From Chrysaora quinquecirrha (taxonomy: Eukaryota; Cnidaria; Scyphozoa; Semaeostomeae; Pelagiidae), in contig JACTAT010000049.1 of NCBI GenBank assembly GCA_014526335.1, positions 1,982,258 to 2,046,257 of the forward strand: 64,000 nucleotides of DNA, given 5' to 3'. The position numbers and the translations under genes are program-made. Positions 44,912 through 56,980 of the stretch are shown in pieces. The notes under the pieces are model-generated. The model was given only the letters and a program-made list of their open reading frames with translations, was not told where the DNA came from and made no database searches. Position 1 is the stretch's first letter, and each line of letters begins with the position of its first letter.

Positions 44912-45800
44912 ACTGTTAGTCACTACGCTCAGACAAGCATAGTATGGAGAACAATAGAACAGAGCAGAATACATTTTCGTGATGACAAGTAAAGACAAAA
45001 CCTTCCCTTGTCTATTCTTGAAATATTTGTACAACGTTTATCATATATGGAAAGACAATGGAAATGCTGAGGAGGCAATTTCCTTAACAACAATGATGCT
45101 GTAAGTGTAAACATGTACACATATTTTTTTTATAAGAAACTAAAAAATTCACCCAGAACTGGAAGTTTCTTAACATTTTCCATTTGTTAGTACTGAAAGT
45201 TTCGTTAGAGTTTCTTGAATATCCATATATGTAACATTGTTATTCTATCTGAATGATGCTCTTGAAAAAAGTATTCTTTGTTTTTCATCCGACTTCCTTA
45301 AAGTTCCTTAATATTTTAGGAATTTTCAGCCTTCAAAGGCAAGGGGCATTTCACTCTACCGAAAAGCGAATTTCAAATTATTTAGAAAAAAAAAATGTTT
45401 CGAATTCCTGCCAAAACGTGTTTGGAGTGCAATGCATCATACCATGCAGAAATGCCTCATGTCATCAAAATTAATTTTAAAGACCAGCAAAATTGATACG
45501 AATTGCCATAACAAATCAAACAAAAATAATAACAAAAAAGAATAGAAAACCTACAATATCATTGAATCAATTCACATGGAAATAAAACAAAATACGATCA
45601 AAATTACAAAAGCATCAAAACTTTACATTGATCAAATAACAAATTTAAACATCATCGAAAAAAATATATAATAATAAGAATTATTGTAAGAAAATTCACT
45701 TCTCATCATCAAAATAAATTTCGAAAGGTGATAAAAAAGTGACTGGCATGGAAAAAATAATATTAATAAAGACGCACATAACATTCATAAGTATTTATGT
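44059..45800. other. Intergenic, no gene recognised
   Basis: A 130-codon plus frame (44325-44717) has no recognised domain. A (TTG)n microsatellite of about twelve units lies at 44877-44912. Confidence 0.4.
44877..44912. repeat. (TTG)n microsatellite
   Basis: Uninterrupted TTG triplets, about twelve units. Confidence 0.9.
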
Positions 45801-45809
45801 CTTATTGTA

Positions 45810-46730
45810 ATTTTCCCGCTATGGGATGCTACGACTGTGCAGTTGGTTTTTATCAATTATGTTACCAAGGAGAAGGTCGATTTTCTACTCATCAGCAAGT
45901 CTGTTCTGGATGAAAAAGTTTACGCAATTAGAGTCCATATCGAAGATCAAATTTCAGACATGATGCATCAAGAATTTCGTTTTTAATGAATAAACTTCAA
46001 GTGAGTAACAAGCAAGAGGAAAGATTCACTCAAGTTTATATTTGAAGCGAAGGAACACATTAAAGAAGAAGTAGGTGATATGGGACTTCAGCAATTCAAT
46101 ATAAAATTCAAAGAATAAAATAAAAGGCATCCAGTGCAATCAACACCAATGGCAAGTCTGATTCTAAAATTAGAATTCAAAAGTTTCGATGAGTACAGCC
46201 AATTATGTGATTTTTATTGTTTCCTTAGTACCGAGGAACGGAATTCAGAATGTGACATCAATAAATTTGGGAACAGGAAACGAGCCCACGAATCAACAAC
46301 TCTGTCAACAGCATCTCAAAGCCAGAGCCAGAAAGGCCAGAGATAATACAGGAGAAAAGAAGCATGAATAATTAAAACGATGTTTTGGGGGAAAAGAAGA
46401 AGGCAAAAAATCATCAAAGTCGTTTAGTGAACCAGCCTCTTCAGGAAAACCGGTTGCAACTCCAGTCTTGATGCAAAACTCGTTAACTGGAGAGAAGAAG
46501 AAGGATGAAGCGTATTCTGCAGCAAGATCAAGAGGGCTAAACCTTTTTTCATCAAGGAAAGTTCAAGAGGTAGATGGGATGGAGAAACTGTATAGAGAAT
46601 TTTTTAATGAAAAGGCAGAGGCACTCTGCAGAAATGCAAAATATAATGCCTGGAAAGTTGGATATTGAAGAAACCATAGAGGTAACGAGTCTGAAAAGAA
46701 GAATAGACAAAAAATGAAACCGAGAGTGAT
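45810..46730 (+). pseudogene. Interrupted hypothetical reading frames
   Basis: Fragments read in one direction but different frames: VFINYVTKEKVDFLLISKSVLDEKV (about 45845), then a Lys/Ser-rich part and 46468-46668 with RSRGLNLFSSRKVQEV and EKLYREFFNEKAEALCRNAKYN. I recognise no family. It looks like a decayed protein, and the downstream coiled-coil frame beyond the foldback MITE may be its continuation. Confidence 0.25.
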
Positions 46731-46803
46731 TCAAATCATCAGAAAATCAAAATGGTTGCAAAGAATGTTGAGAGGATGATGGTTGCCAGAAGTGCCATTT
46801 ATA

Positions 46804-47873
46804 CACTTACTGGACAAAAGTATTCGAAAGGTCGTCAAAAATGGCGGCCAACAGCGGCTGTAGGCCCAACCAAAACATTTCTTCATAACAATGGCTTGAA
46901 TCACGCGGCCATGTTCGCATGAAATTTTGCTGGGAAAATGTTTGTCATTTCACAGTCTTTCGATTAAAAGTAAAAGTAAAGAATTATTCCTCAGATTGGT
47001 TAAAATAATCCAACAAAATTAAAGAGTGGTGCCTCCAAATATTTTGCAAGAAAGTTTTTACAGTGGGTATCAAAAAAGCGATATTATGTACCATATTTCG
47101 AAGAACGACTCAATAAATTTCTGTCATTGAAATGGAAAATACATTCAGCTTTCTTGTTATGATAAAATTCTCGCTTAAAGTTACGTTTTGAGAGAGCTTC
47201 GGGTATTTTTGTATCGAAAGATTTTTCAGGTGAGTGAACTTTTGCAACTGCTAATTTTGCACAAAAAGGAAAAGGTACGATTTCAATCTTCAAATGCAAA
47301 GAAACAAAACTTTTTCATTTCTATCCGAAACTGCAAAGAAAATCAAAAATTTTATGTTTGTTTTTTAAGCAATCGCCTAACAGAAATGGACGAAAAACAT
47401 AATTTTCTGAAATAGCTGTTCTTGGCCTGCTAAAAAGTTCACTCACCTGAAAAAACTTTCGATACAAAACTACCCGAAGCTCTCCCAAAACGTAACTTTA
47501 AGCAAGAATTTTATCATAACAAGAAAGCTGAATTTATTTTCCATTTCAATGACAGAAATTTATTGAGTCGTTCTTCGAAATATGGTAGATAATATCGCTT
47601 TTTTGATACCCACTGTAAAAACTTTCTTGCAAAATATTTGGAGGCACCACTCTTTAATTTTGTTGGATTATTTTAACCAATCTGAGGAATAATTCTTTAC
47701 TTTTACTTTTAATCGAAAGTCTGTGAAATGGCAAACATTTTTCCACCAAAGTTTCCTGTGAAAAATGGCCGCATGACTTTAAGCCATTGTTATGAAGAAA
47801 TGTTTTGGTTGGGCCATGGCCGCTGTTGGCCGCCATTTTTGACAACCGTTCGAATACTCTTGTCCAGTAAGTG
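46804..47873. mobile_element. Foldback MITE with TA duplication (Tc1/mariner-type)
   Basis: 1,070 bp. Arms 46804-47238 and 47432-47873 are inverted copies of about 440 bp around a 190-bp loop; ends CACTTACTGGACAAAAGTATTCG, flanked by TA on both sides (46802-46803 and 47874-47875). The TA target and the ACTGGACAAAAGT terminus are typical of Tc1/mariner derivatives. No transposase is present. Confidence 0.85.
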
Positions 47874-47896
47874 TAGTTGGAACAAGGAAGTACAGC

Positions 47897-48091
47897 ATTT
47901 CAACTAAGAAATTGCTGTATGTGTTAGAAGGGAGGACAAACTTGAAACTCAGCAAAAAAGAAAAAGAAACATCCATTGATAAAATGCTAAAAGACCTGAA
48001 AAAGGCACAAGACTCCCTCCGCAAGAGCAAAATTGAGGCTTTGGAAGCGAAAAAAATGGAGAGTCATGTAAGAATGGAAACTCCACTTTAG
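47897..48091 (+). pseudogene. Coiled-coil C-terminal frame after MITE
   Basis: About 64 codons reading KLLYVLEGRTNLKLSKKEK then a Lys/Glu helix (DKMLKDLKKAQDSLRKSK) to a stop at about 48090. It may be the tail of the interrupted frame at 45810-46730, split by the MITE. Confidence 0.25.
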
Positions 48092-48092
48092 C

Positions 48093-50690
48093 TTAGTGAA
48101 GAGGAGGAGATCCTTACCTCCGTTTTTTATGTCTCTTCTGAATCAGACCCATTGGAAAATACTTAACATATCAAGATTAACATACAGCAAAATCCAGCTC
48201 ATGAATTTATTATCACATCTATATTAATCACAGTCCCTTACATCAGTATTTGCTAAATACTCGTACATTTTCTGTAAATATTTTGTCCTTGTACATCGAT
48301 TGACAGCATGGAAAATTCAGACACCCTAAAATTGATGGAAGCTAGACCCTAAGAACTAGTAACGTTTCTCCTTGTTCTGTTTTACCTTAACCAATTAGAC
48401 AAAACTGAATCTGCATGCGTCAACAGGAAAAAAGCATCTCTTTTCCAAATGAAATAAGTTCTTAGTCTGGCCACTTCAATTTTGAAAAATCTGCCCCTTG
48501 CCCTCTGTTGTTCATCAGATTATAAACAGTAGCACAATGGCTACTGGCTCTTACAACTTTTGAACAAAATGGCTTACAGAATAAGCTGAACAGGAGATAA
48601 GCTTCTTAGATGGTGTGGTGAGACATAAGTTTAACAATATGCGGGTTATATGGCAGTGCTACATGGTCAAGCCAAATCAGAACACAGTACTGTCAAGTGG
48701 TATAACAAGCCATTTATCCTTAGCAGTTAATGAGTTTAATATTCTCTATGAATTACGTGTAGAGAAGTAACAAGAGAGAATGAGGCATCTTGTAACAATA
48801 GAACGAAACTAAAACTAATACTAAGTTTAAATTTATCTTTATCTTGGTGCCATAGGGCAAGCGACCATTTCCAGTCTATGACTCAATGAGTAAATGAGTC
48901 ACTATATTATATTACCCCTTTTCAGACAAAGAGTATTGTAATGAGTCCAGCTGGAATAAGGCTTCCATATCTCTCAGGTACTCTTCTATTTGCGGATGAA
49001 TACTGAATATTGTCATATCCAATTTCAACATCGTTGTTGTTGCTATGATTCACTTCAAGTTTGAATCTGAACTATCTTGTTGATTGATACAACTATTGTT
49101 GAATCTTTTGTAATGGCAAATATTACAGGAGATTTGATGCTTGTCTGCGTTTTCTGCTTTAACCATTTTTCCGTGTTGCCCATGTTGTTGCTCCTTGAGC
49201 CACCAGCTAAATATTGTATCACTTAATTTTTACCCCCAGGACTTCAAGGCAATTGAACAGAATAGGTTTTCTTAACACAAACGTCTTAAAATTCATGGTT
49301 TTGTAGTATTCACACAAATCTGATTAACCTTAGAAATTTGATTTGAATGAGTAGTTGAACTTATCCGTGATAATTAATTCTTCCCTACAAGATTGATTTT
49401 ATATTGTTTTAATTTTATAATTAATTAAGCTGTTTTTTTTTGTTTAAACTTAGACCTATGTAACTTGATAGTAAAAACTATTAGATTTAGGCCATGTATC
49501 TAATGATAAAATGTCAGATGGTGAAAAACATTCATAGTTCAAAGATGGATTCAAGATTGGTAAATATGATTAGTCTTGGTAGACTACAAAAAGATTTGTA
49601 GACCCGGATTGGATGAAAGTTGAAACAAATCTTTGAAAAAATTTCATATGAACTTGGCACGAATTTTGTACAAATTCTCAGTGAATTGTTAAGAAGTAAT
49701 TTGTAAATAGCCGAAAAAAGTTGTTTGAATATCATAAAATTATACTGGCATGGGAGCTGTTCTTGCTTGAATGTACTCATTTAATCCTTTTTTATCATTG
49801 ATATATAAGATAAAAGGTCGGACCCAAATAATGAAAACAAGAATTCTGAACTAAATAAACTTAAGATTTCATTGAAATACTTTGAATAAATCTTAAAGCA
49901 CACTGAGGCCTTTCAGACTTGCGTCATCATCAGAGTGTGTCCAACAAAACTGACCTGAACAGAAAATTTTTTGAAATATAGAGTTAAGCAAATTAAAATC
50001 AACTAACTCAATCAATTATATTCAAGAACATAAATGATGTTTTTCATGAAGCTAAAGGGCAGAAAGTAATGAACATGTTTAAGGTAGCAAAACATACATA
50101 AATCAGGTATATTCCTTTAACTGCAGATCCAATACACAAACTTCATTGTGCTTCTGGGCATTTGTTGATAGAAAAGATATTAATTTGCTGTAAAATATAA
50201 AATTTCAATTTAGTTGCTCATCAAGATGAAGGAAAAAAGGTATTGCCAAGTAATTTTATAAGAGTTCTGCCATAACAAGTCCACACACCTTGACCCTCGA
50301 CCTCTTAACTCTCCTCTAGCATATACCTGTATATCCTCGACCCTTTCCCTATCTGAATCTGGTAGAGTTTGAAGAATTTGACTTTCTTCAGTTTCTACGT
50401 CTGGAATGTTATCATCAACCGACAGAGACTCTTTGCATTCTGCTGCGATTGGTTTTCCTAACTGACAGTGTTCCATCTTTATTTGAAGTACAATGCTAAT
50501 GTATGCCTGCAAATTTCCTGCCAGTTCGAAAGAAACAGTATCACTATCATTTGTTATACCAGATGACTATTTCATATGACAATGACCAAATGGAGGTGGA
50601 GGCTTCGTCTGATCTCTCCTAAAGGCAATTGTTTCAGAGGTATCAATTTGTCTCAGAGAAATAGTCGGGGCTCTTAAAACCATATTTAGG
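48093..50690. other. Intergenic, no gene recognised
   Basis: Weak frames only; the largest (50210-50512 minus, 100 codons) has an acidic middle and no family. Confidence 0.4.
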
Positions 50691-50699
50691 TCGAATCGT

Positions 50700-51345
50700 G
50701 CATTCTTATGATACCAGCACCAAAATTGGTGAAGAGGGGTAGTTTGACACGCTGAATAAGATAGGATATGGACCCTAACTGAAAAATGTCCCATTGTGCT
50801 ATTTTTAGACTGGGGTAATAGGTGCCAGACCTCTACACAAATCTTAACTGTAGTTTTGTTATCAATCGTGTTAGAGGCATCAAACATGGTGAAAATGGGC
50901 AGTCTGACACGCTGAAAACGATAGGATGTGGATCCCAACTGAAAGATGCCCCCTTGTGCTATTTTTAGAATAGGGTAATAGGTACCAGACCTCTACACAA
51001 GTTTGAACTGTAGTTTTGTTATGAATCACGTTAGAGGCATCAAACATGTTGAAAATGGGCAGTTTGACACGCTGAAAAAGATTGGATGTGGATTCCAACT
51101 GAAAAATGCCCCTTGTGCTATTTTTAGACTGGGGTAATAAGTACCAGAATTCTATACAAGTTTTAACTGTAGTTTTGTTATGAATTTCGTTAGAGGCATC
51201 AAACGTGATGAAAATGGGCAGTTTGATATGGTGAAAAAGATAGGGTATGGATCCCAACTGAGAAATGCCCCCTTGTGCTATTTTTAGACTGAGGTAATAG
51301 GTACCAGACCTCTACACAAGTTTTAACTGTAGTTTTATTATGAAT
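50700..51345 (-). repeat. Tandem repeat, about 160-bp unit, four copies
   Basis: The landmark TTAGAGGCATCAAAC recurs at about 50871, 51031 and 51190, a period near 160 bp; other parts of the unit (TGTGCTATTTTTAGA, TACCAGACCTCTACACAAG) show a fourth copy. Because the unit contains few stops, long repetitive minus-strand frames (50567-50938, 50880-51257) arise; I do not call them genes. Confidence 0.85.
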
Positions 51346-51905
51346 CGCGAGTAGTATATAATAGTGAGGGATAAGAGGGGGTATAGCCCATATTGAGGCT
51401 AGAATATAGATGACCTAATGTATGAGCATGAGATCAAGGCAAGGAATGAGTGGGAAATGAACAATGGGAAAGAACGCTGGGCAGAAAAGACAAGTTTAGA
51501 CGACAAAAGTCAAGTTTGAGCAGAAAAGACAATGGTGGGTTGCCAGAGTAAATTTTGAGCAGAAAAGATATTGGTAGATTTTCAAAACTCAATGTGAGTT
51601 GATTTAACGAAAAATATGATTTTTCTCTTAATTCTTTTTTACTTCTTTGCTTGTCTCGTGCGTTTTATTAACATTTTTTACTATCTATCCTCAATTGCAA
51701 TATGCACACAAGCAATGTTCAGCAGCATCAAGCTCTTGTATGTAAGAAAAACAAGCGTATACCTTTGGATTAAAACTATTTGGTCTTTTTCCATTCCATC
51801 AAATAATTTAGATATGTAGTATTATACTGCAGAAAAGACGTAGAAAACTTGAAAAGAAAGTATTGTCGCTCTTGCTACATTATGTTATATTAACTGCTGA
51901 AGATT

Positions 51906-52668
51906 TCAAATATAAAGCTTAGAATATCTACATATATATGCATGAATACAAAAATACATTATATATAGTTTGTTAATGTTGAGAATTTTCTTGCGTTTTA
52001 TTTTCAAAATTTTTGGGATCGTTAGGGGATCCAAATCCACACTCTAGAATTGGAAGACAAAAACTTTTATCAGTTCAGTCTTTTATTACTTTTATTAGTC
52101 TACGAGATTCCAGACAGTAAGCATGTCTTAAAAATATCGACAATGAGAAGAAAAAGAGCAAAGACAGACTCGCACCTGCATTAGACAGACGTATCCTGTG
52201 AATTTTTTATGCACAGCTTTTATCGTGTGCGCATGTACCCAGTCATCTTCTTTTAGACCCTCCATGGTGTCTCCGGTCTCTGCAGCAACCTGAGCAAATT
52301 TTAAATCTGACCAAATTTTGTTTTTTATGATCCTTGCCTTCTCCAATAATATGTTCTCTGCCACTTTGGCCACTTTTTGCTTGTAGTTTTGGATTCTATT
52401 GAGAAAGAGATTGTCTCTAAACAAATTGAAATTAATAAAAGGCGAGTGAGAAGTATAAAGGACAAATTATTTAGTAGAACCTTTGTGAAATTTACGCCCG
52501 TACATTGTTTGATCATTTGATCATATCATAAAATGGAAGAATTTTTTACTACCTTTCATCATGGGGGTTGTATTTCCAGACTCTGCACCAGTGTCTGCTC
52601 CCAATGAAGTAATCAAACTTTAACTCGTCTTCTACAAAGATTTCTCCATTTAATTTGTAAGCAGACAT
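51906..52668 (-). CDS. Three-exon gene of unknown function (163 aa)
   Basis: Minus-strand exons 52668-52553, 52416-52176 and 52043-51906 with GT...AG introns of 136 and 132 bp. The first two coding lengths sum to 357, so phase is kept. The ATG opens MSAYKLNGEIFVEDELKFDY; exon 2 is helical (VAKVAENILLEKARIIKNKIW) with LKEDDWVHAHTIKAVHKKF; exon 3 is basic (PKILKIKRKKILNINK) and ends at TGA. The first junction rebuilds an Arg codon (AG|A). No family is recognised. There is no signal peptide; the basic tail could act as a nuclear signal. Clean open frames across two introns argue for a live gene. Confidence 0.5.
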
Positions 52669-52794
52669 AGCTACTACTCAGTAAAAATATTATCGACTAT
52701 TGCTAACTCAAAACTCAAAACTGAGAAAACTACTGATCAGTTGAGAAAGATTGGACATATAAATATAGTTAGCTATACAATAGCAGAATTTATC

Positions 52795-53345
52795 TCTTTT
52801 GCAATTTTTGCACATTGTAAATAGGTGTATTCTAAAAAGTAATGTTTATGATACATGTGAAGAAGGGGATGTTTCAAGATTAACAGTGTTTTTATGCATC
52901 TTTGTATATGTTTTTTTTATGCTTGCATCTATTTGAGAGGAACATTTTTCTCTTTTGTAATTTCTGCACATTGTAAATAGGTGTATTCTAAAAAAGGGAA
53001 AATTTTTCTGTTTTGTAATTTCTGCATATTGTTAATAGGTATATTCTAAAAAAGGGAACATTTTTCTCTCTTGTAGTTTCTGCTCATTGTAAATAGGTGT
53101 ATTCTAAAAAAGGGAACATTTTTCTCTTTTGCAATTTCTGCACACTGTAAATAGGTAATGTTTGTGATACATGTTAAGAAGGGGATGTTTCAAGATTAAC
53201 AATATTTTTATGCATCTTTGTTCAAGTTTTTTATGCTGACATCTATTTGAGAGGAGCATATATCCATTTTGTTATTCCTGCACATGTTTATGATACAACT
53301 TGAGAAGGTTGTGTTAAACATTTTTCTCTTTTTTAATTCTTGCAA
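52795..53345. repeat. Compound tandem repeat (about 58-bp unit and larger)
   Basis: TTTTTCTCTTTTGTAATTTCTGCACATTGTAAATAGGTGTATTCTAAAA-type units occur about six times. A longer neighbour containing ATACATGT-AAGAAGGGGATGTTTCAAGATTAACA is present twice (about 52852 and 53167). Confidence 0.8.
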
Positions 53346-53667
53346 ATTGTCAATAGTTGCATTCTAAAAAAGCTAATGTTTAATACAGCAGTAAGCGTCT
53401 GTTGCAAAGTAGCATTTTTCCTTTGTAATTTCAGTTTAATTGTAAAGACCATATATGCAATGTACTTAACTCACGAGAGGCAAACAGAGCATGCCAAAAA
53501 CCTGAAATTAAATCATACGATGCATGCACTGCATATCTATGGAAATGAGCAATTTTTATCACTACTGCTAGGCAACTACACTTTGTAATTATATGGTGTA
53601 AAGGATCCTAATTCCTAAAGTTATTTTAAGCTGACAATGGACTTTGTACAACAATCTGCATGCGCTA

Positions 53668-53675
53668 TAAATACA
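53668..53675 (+). promoter_or_regulatory. TATA box (TATAAATA)
   Basis: Consensus TATAAATA about 85 bases upstream of the ATG at 53754. A start site near 53700 would leave a short leader. Confidence 0.6.
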
Positions 53676-53753
53676 GGCCTACTGCAAGGGAGACACTCAG
53701 ATAGCATTTGACACTTAGAGACAAAGTCTTCAAGAATTCAAAAGCAATACAAA

Positions 53754-54189
53754 ATGGATAAGATATTTGAAGAAAGCGAAGAACAACACCAACAAAACAA
53801 TAACAATGAAGGTACAAAAAAGGTTAATTATTAGTGAAATTGTTCTGGAGACGTTTTTCTGTTGCTGCGTTCTGTTCTTCAATTTTCTGTTGGGTTCTTT
53901 TGCGTTTCTCTTTACTTGTGTGTTCACTTGTAAGCTCTTTGTCGATTCTTTTTCTGGAAGATGATTTTTTCGGTAGAATTATTACCATGTCCCATTCTGT
54001 CTCTTTATTTGGCTGTATTGTCTTTGATGAACTACTCTAGCGTTGTGGGCAGCATGTTTGTGGTTGACAATGGCATCTAATCTAGGTTTGTTGCAATTAC
54101 CATAGTGCATGAAATTTGTAAAATTGAAGTATTTCGTTTTTTCTTCAGAGAACGATTTTGGTTTGGAAGAAGAGGGCTTTTTTAGCTAG
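53754..54189 (+). CDS. Two-exon microprotein candidate (32 aa, acidic)
   Basis: Exon 1 (53754-53811) encodes MDKIFEESEEQHQQNNNNE and ends at a GTACAA donor. Exon 2 (54149-54189) follows a pyrimidine-rich TTTTTTCTTCAG acceptor and continues in frame with NDFGLEEEGFFS to TAG. A consensus TATA box lies upstream. The peptide is highly acidic and Asn/Gln-rich, without a signal peptide or known domain. It may instead be the 5' end of a longer alternatively spliced gene; exon 2 was chosen because it is the first good acceptor that keeps frame. Confidence 0.35.
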
Positions 54190-54814
54190 CAGATGAATTT
54201 TTAGCTGATATTTTAACGTCACCACAATCACCAGCAGCAGCACACCCATCACCATAATCGTCATCACCACCATCATCAGCAGCACCGTCCTCATTCCAAG
54301 CAATTTCAACATCAACATCATTATCATCCATATATTCTTCATCATCACTTTCAAACATTTTACAATCGCACCTGACTACATTATCATCATTATCATCATT
54401 ATCATCATCACAACCATTGCAATCAGCACCAGCACCAGCATCATCACAGCAAGGACAGAAACATTCTATAAATTGCTCAACAGAACAGCCATAAACGGAA
54501 GAGTTGTAAGTATTCTGTAATATCAATTTTTCCCAATCAGACAGATAATTATAATGTCGTACAGCAATAACATCCCACTTTTTAAATTGTTCTGTTAAAC
54601 CTGTGTCGTCTGACCAATTTGAGAAGAAGTTTGCTTTTTGTGTATTTGAATGACTGAAAAAAATCATATAGCAACTTGTCCATGTGACCTGTTCAGAACA
54701 TTCTTTGTCGGTTGTTATTAGGAAGTCCATTTGTTTCACTGAATTTCCCTTAGCAGCAATAAGTTTTCCAAGAAAATTGGAAAGTTCAGATTTCACATAT
54801 TGAATTGCACTATC
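54182..54814 (-). CDS. Hypothetical exon, Cys-containing with Asp-rich tail
   Basis: Open from a splice acceptor (TTGTTCAG, about 54815) to a stop at 54182, 210 codons. The N-terminal half is a mixed fold (KSELSNFLGKLIAAKGNSVK, WTSCYMIFFSHSN, RHYNYLSDWEKLILQNTYN); then a cysteine cluster (ECFCPCCDDAG, DCNGC, RCDCK) sits in a long Asp/Gly/Ala tract. No family recognised. Its end overlaps the last codons of the microprotein candidate on the other strand. Upstream exons were not found, and a LINE fragment begins at 54897. Confidence 0.35.
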   Translation of the reverse strand, partial: DSAIQYVKSELSNFLGKLIAAKGNSVKQMDFLITTDKECSEQVTWTSCYMIFFSHSNTQKANFFSNWSDDTGLTEQFKKWDVIAVRHYNYLSDWEKLILQNTYNSSVYGCSVEQFIECFCPCCDDAGAGADCNGCDDDNDDNDDNVVRCDCKMFESDDEEYMDDNDVDVEIAWNEDGAADDGGDDDYGDGCAAAGDCGDVKISAKNSSAS

Positions 54815-54896
54815 CTGAACAATTAATAAATATTAGATGCCATATTATGTTGCAAGAGGTCTTGCTTTTTCCCTTTGGAATGAAGATTGACTGCTT

Positions 54897-55556
54897 TTGC
54901 TTTTCAAAAGGAATAAAGCATTGTCAACAGCTGCCCTACAGAAAATAAGTGATGTGTGGATTAAGAAAGATAAAATCAGTACTCAGCTAAAAATCAGAAT
55001 CTATCAAACTGTAGTCAAATCCATATTATTATACAACTGTGGTACATGGGGTTTGAACAAAAATGAAGAAAAGAACATGAATTCCTTCCATCGTCGACAA
55101 CTTTGTCAAGTATTAAACATCAAATACCCAGTAACAATAAGGAACAAGAAGTTGTACGAAATATCAAAAACAAGACCTATTACATTGGATATAATCCAAG
55201 CTCGATGGAGGTTATTTGGGCATGTTCTCAGATTACAGAAAGACACACCCGCTCAACTGGCTATGAATCACTATTTTGAACAATCGCAAGTATCAAAATT
55301 CAAAGGTCGTCAACGAATTACGTTACCAATCAGTTTAAACAATGATATAAGAAGAGCAGTGGAATCTGATAACAGTTTTGCAATAAAATTTGGCGTCTCG
55401 CAATTGATTTCGAAACATGAGCTAAAGGTCTTAAGGGTAATCGCTGAAGATCGAAATACATGGAAGTCCCTTTCAAAACACATATATATTGCAGCTGAAG
55501 CAACTACTTATACTGAAGAAAATCTTACAGTAGATGATAGAAGCGAAGACAGCTGA
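54897..55556 (+). pseudogene. LINE reverse transcriptase C-terminal region
   Basis: 219 codons open, corresponding to the part after the polymerase core of non-LTR retrotransposons: KIRIYQTVVKSILLYNCGTW, then FHRRQLCQVLNIKYP, TRPITLDIIQARWRLFGHVL. The catalytic palm and endonuclease are missing, so this is a 5'-truncated copy, the usual fate of LINE insertions. The frame is intact, which suggests a fairly recent insertion. Confidence 0.75.
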
Positions 55557-56673
55557 TACATACATACAAAGGAATATCATCTGCTAGCTCTTTACTGAAG
55601 TAAAGATCGAATGCATGTCTTAACTTTGATTCCATTATTGTCTTCTCCAGCATCTGTGAATACAAGAGTGTGATTGAGAAATTTGCATAAAGTTATTATG
55701 TAGTTGTTGAAATTAATTAACACAGGAAACTGTTATGAAAAATTTCTATTTTCCTTTCAGATTGACAAAGAGAATTCCAAATGACTCGAACAAAAGATCA
55801 AAAGAGAGGCATCTTGCCTTCTGTGAATCCATAGAAGGAGGACAATTATTTAATGTAAATATAAATTCTAATTTTAACATTAATATTCATTTATGTATTT
55901 TTACGTAATTTTAGAAAACAAGAACAGCACTATTTTTAGTTAGCACTATTATGCACTTACAGTGACATATTTAAACACATAAACGATATTAAGGTAGTGA
56001 TGTACATACATGATAAAAAAACAGACCTTGTTTCAATGGAAGTATCTGTTGTGCTTGCCAGTCTAAAAAATGTTTCGCCTGGTGCGAAGACAATGACAAA
56101 ACCGATGACAAATTTATAGAATGTTTTTTGTTTAATTTAATGAGCAATAATAATTTTTCTTTTATTTTAATAATAACACATGAGTAAATAGTAAATGCAA
56201 AGATCACCCTTTTAATGTATTCTTGATTTAGCACGTTGCATTTTCATTTGGTTCTCATACATTTAAACGCACATTATTGCACCAAGTCATCAAAGAATGC
56301 TTATGTTTTGTTTTCGCCATAAAGTCTGATCATTGTCAAAGAGATTTGAAAATTATCAACCGAGCAAATTTTTTACCTAGTGTTATTTTAGAGCACTTTT
56401 TTATGTACCGATTTTGCACCACTACGACTAGCATACAATGCACTTGCACAAAACTTTTGGACTTATAATCCTAAGAAAAGTAGCTAGATTTATCATTTAA
56501 AGGAGCAATTAAGAAAATCAATTTTAGAAAAAGAAAAAAATACACATTGCACAGACTGTAAATATACATTATTAGAATTAAACGAGGAATACTATGGAAA
56601 AAAACTTCACAATTGATTATATGAATGTCTGATTATCAAAATTGTCTGTTTCTTTTATCTCAATAGTATTTAT
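55557..56673. other. Intergenic, no gene recognised
   Basis: A possible plus-strand exon follows a TTTTCCTTTCAG acceptor at about 55760 (KRIPNDSNKRSKERHLAFCE), but I could not connect it to others. Confidence 0.3.
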
Positions 56674-56945
56674 TTACTTGTCAACTTCATCTAAAGCCTT
56701 GACAAATACATCATTGTCATCTTCATCATTGTAATCATCTCTGTTATTGCTATCATAATTAGCAGCACTATCATCATCGTCGTCATTATCATGATCATCA
56801 TCATCATCATCTAGTATGATTTTTCTGGCAATCTTTCGTCTTTTTGCTGTCAAGAGAACATCTTCATTCTTTCTAGATATTTTGAATTTAGATTTGAATG
56901 GAGACATTTCTGAGCTTTCAATGAACTCCTCTGTCCTTTGTCGTG

Positions 56946-56980
<35 letters not shown>

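Noticed and set aside
50567..51257. Two minus-strand proteins of 123 and 125 codons
   Set aside because: They are translations of the 160-bp tandem repeat in shifting frames.
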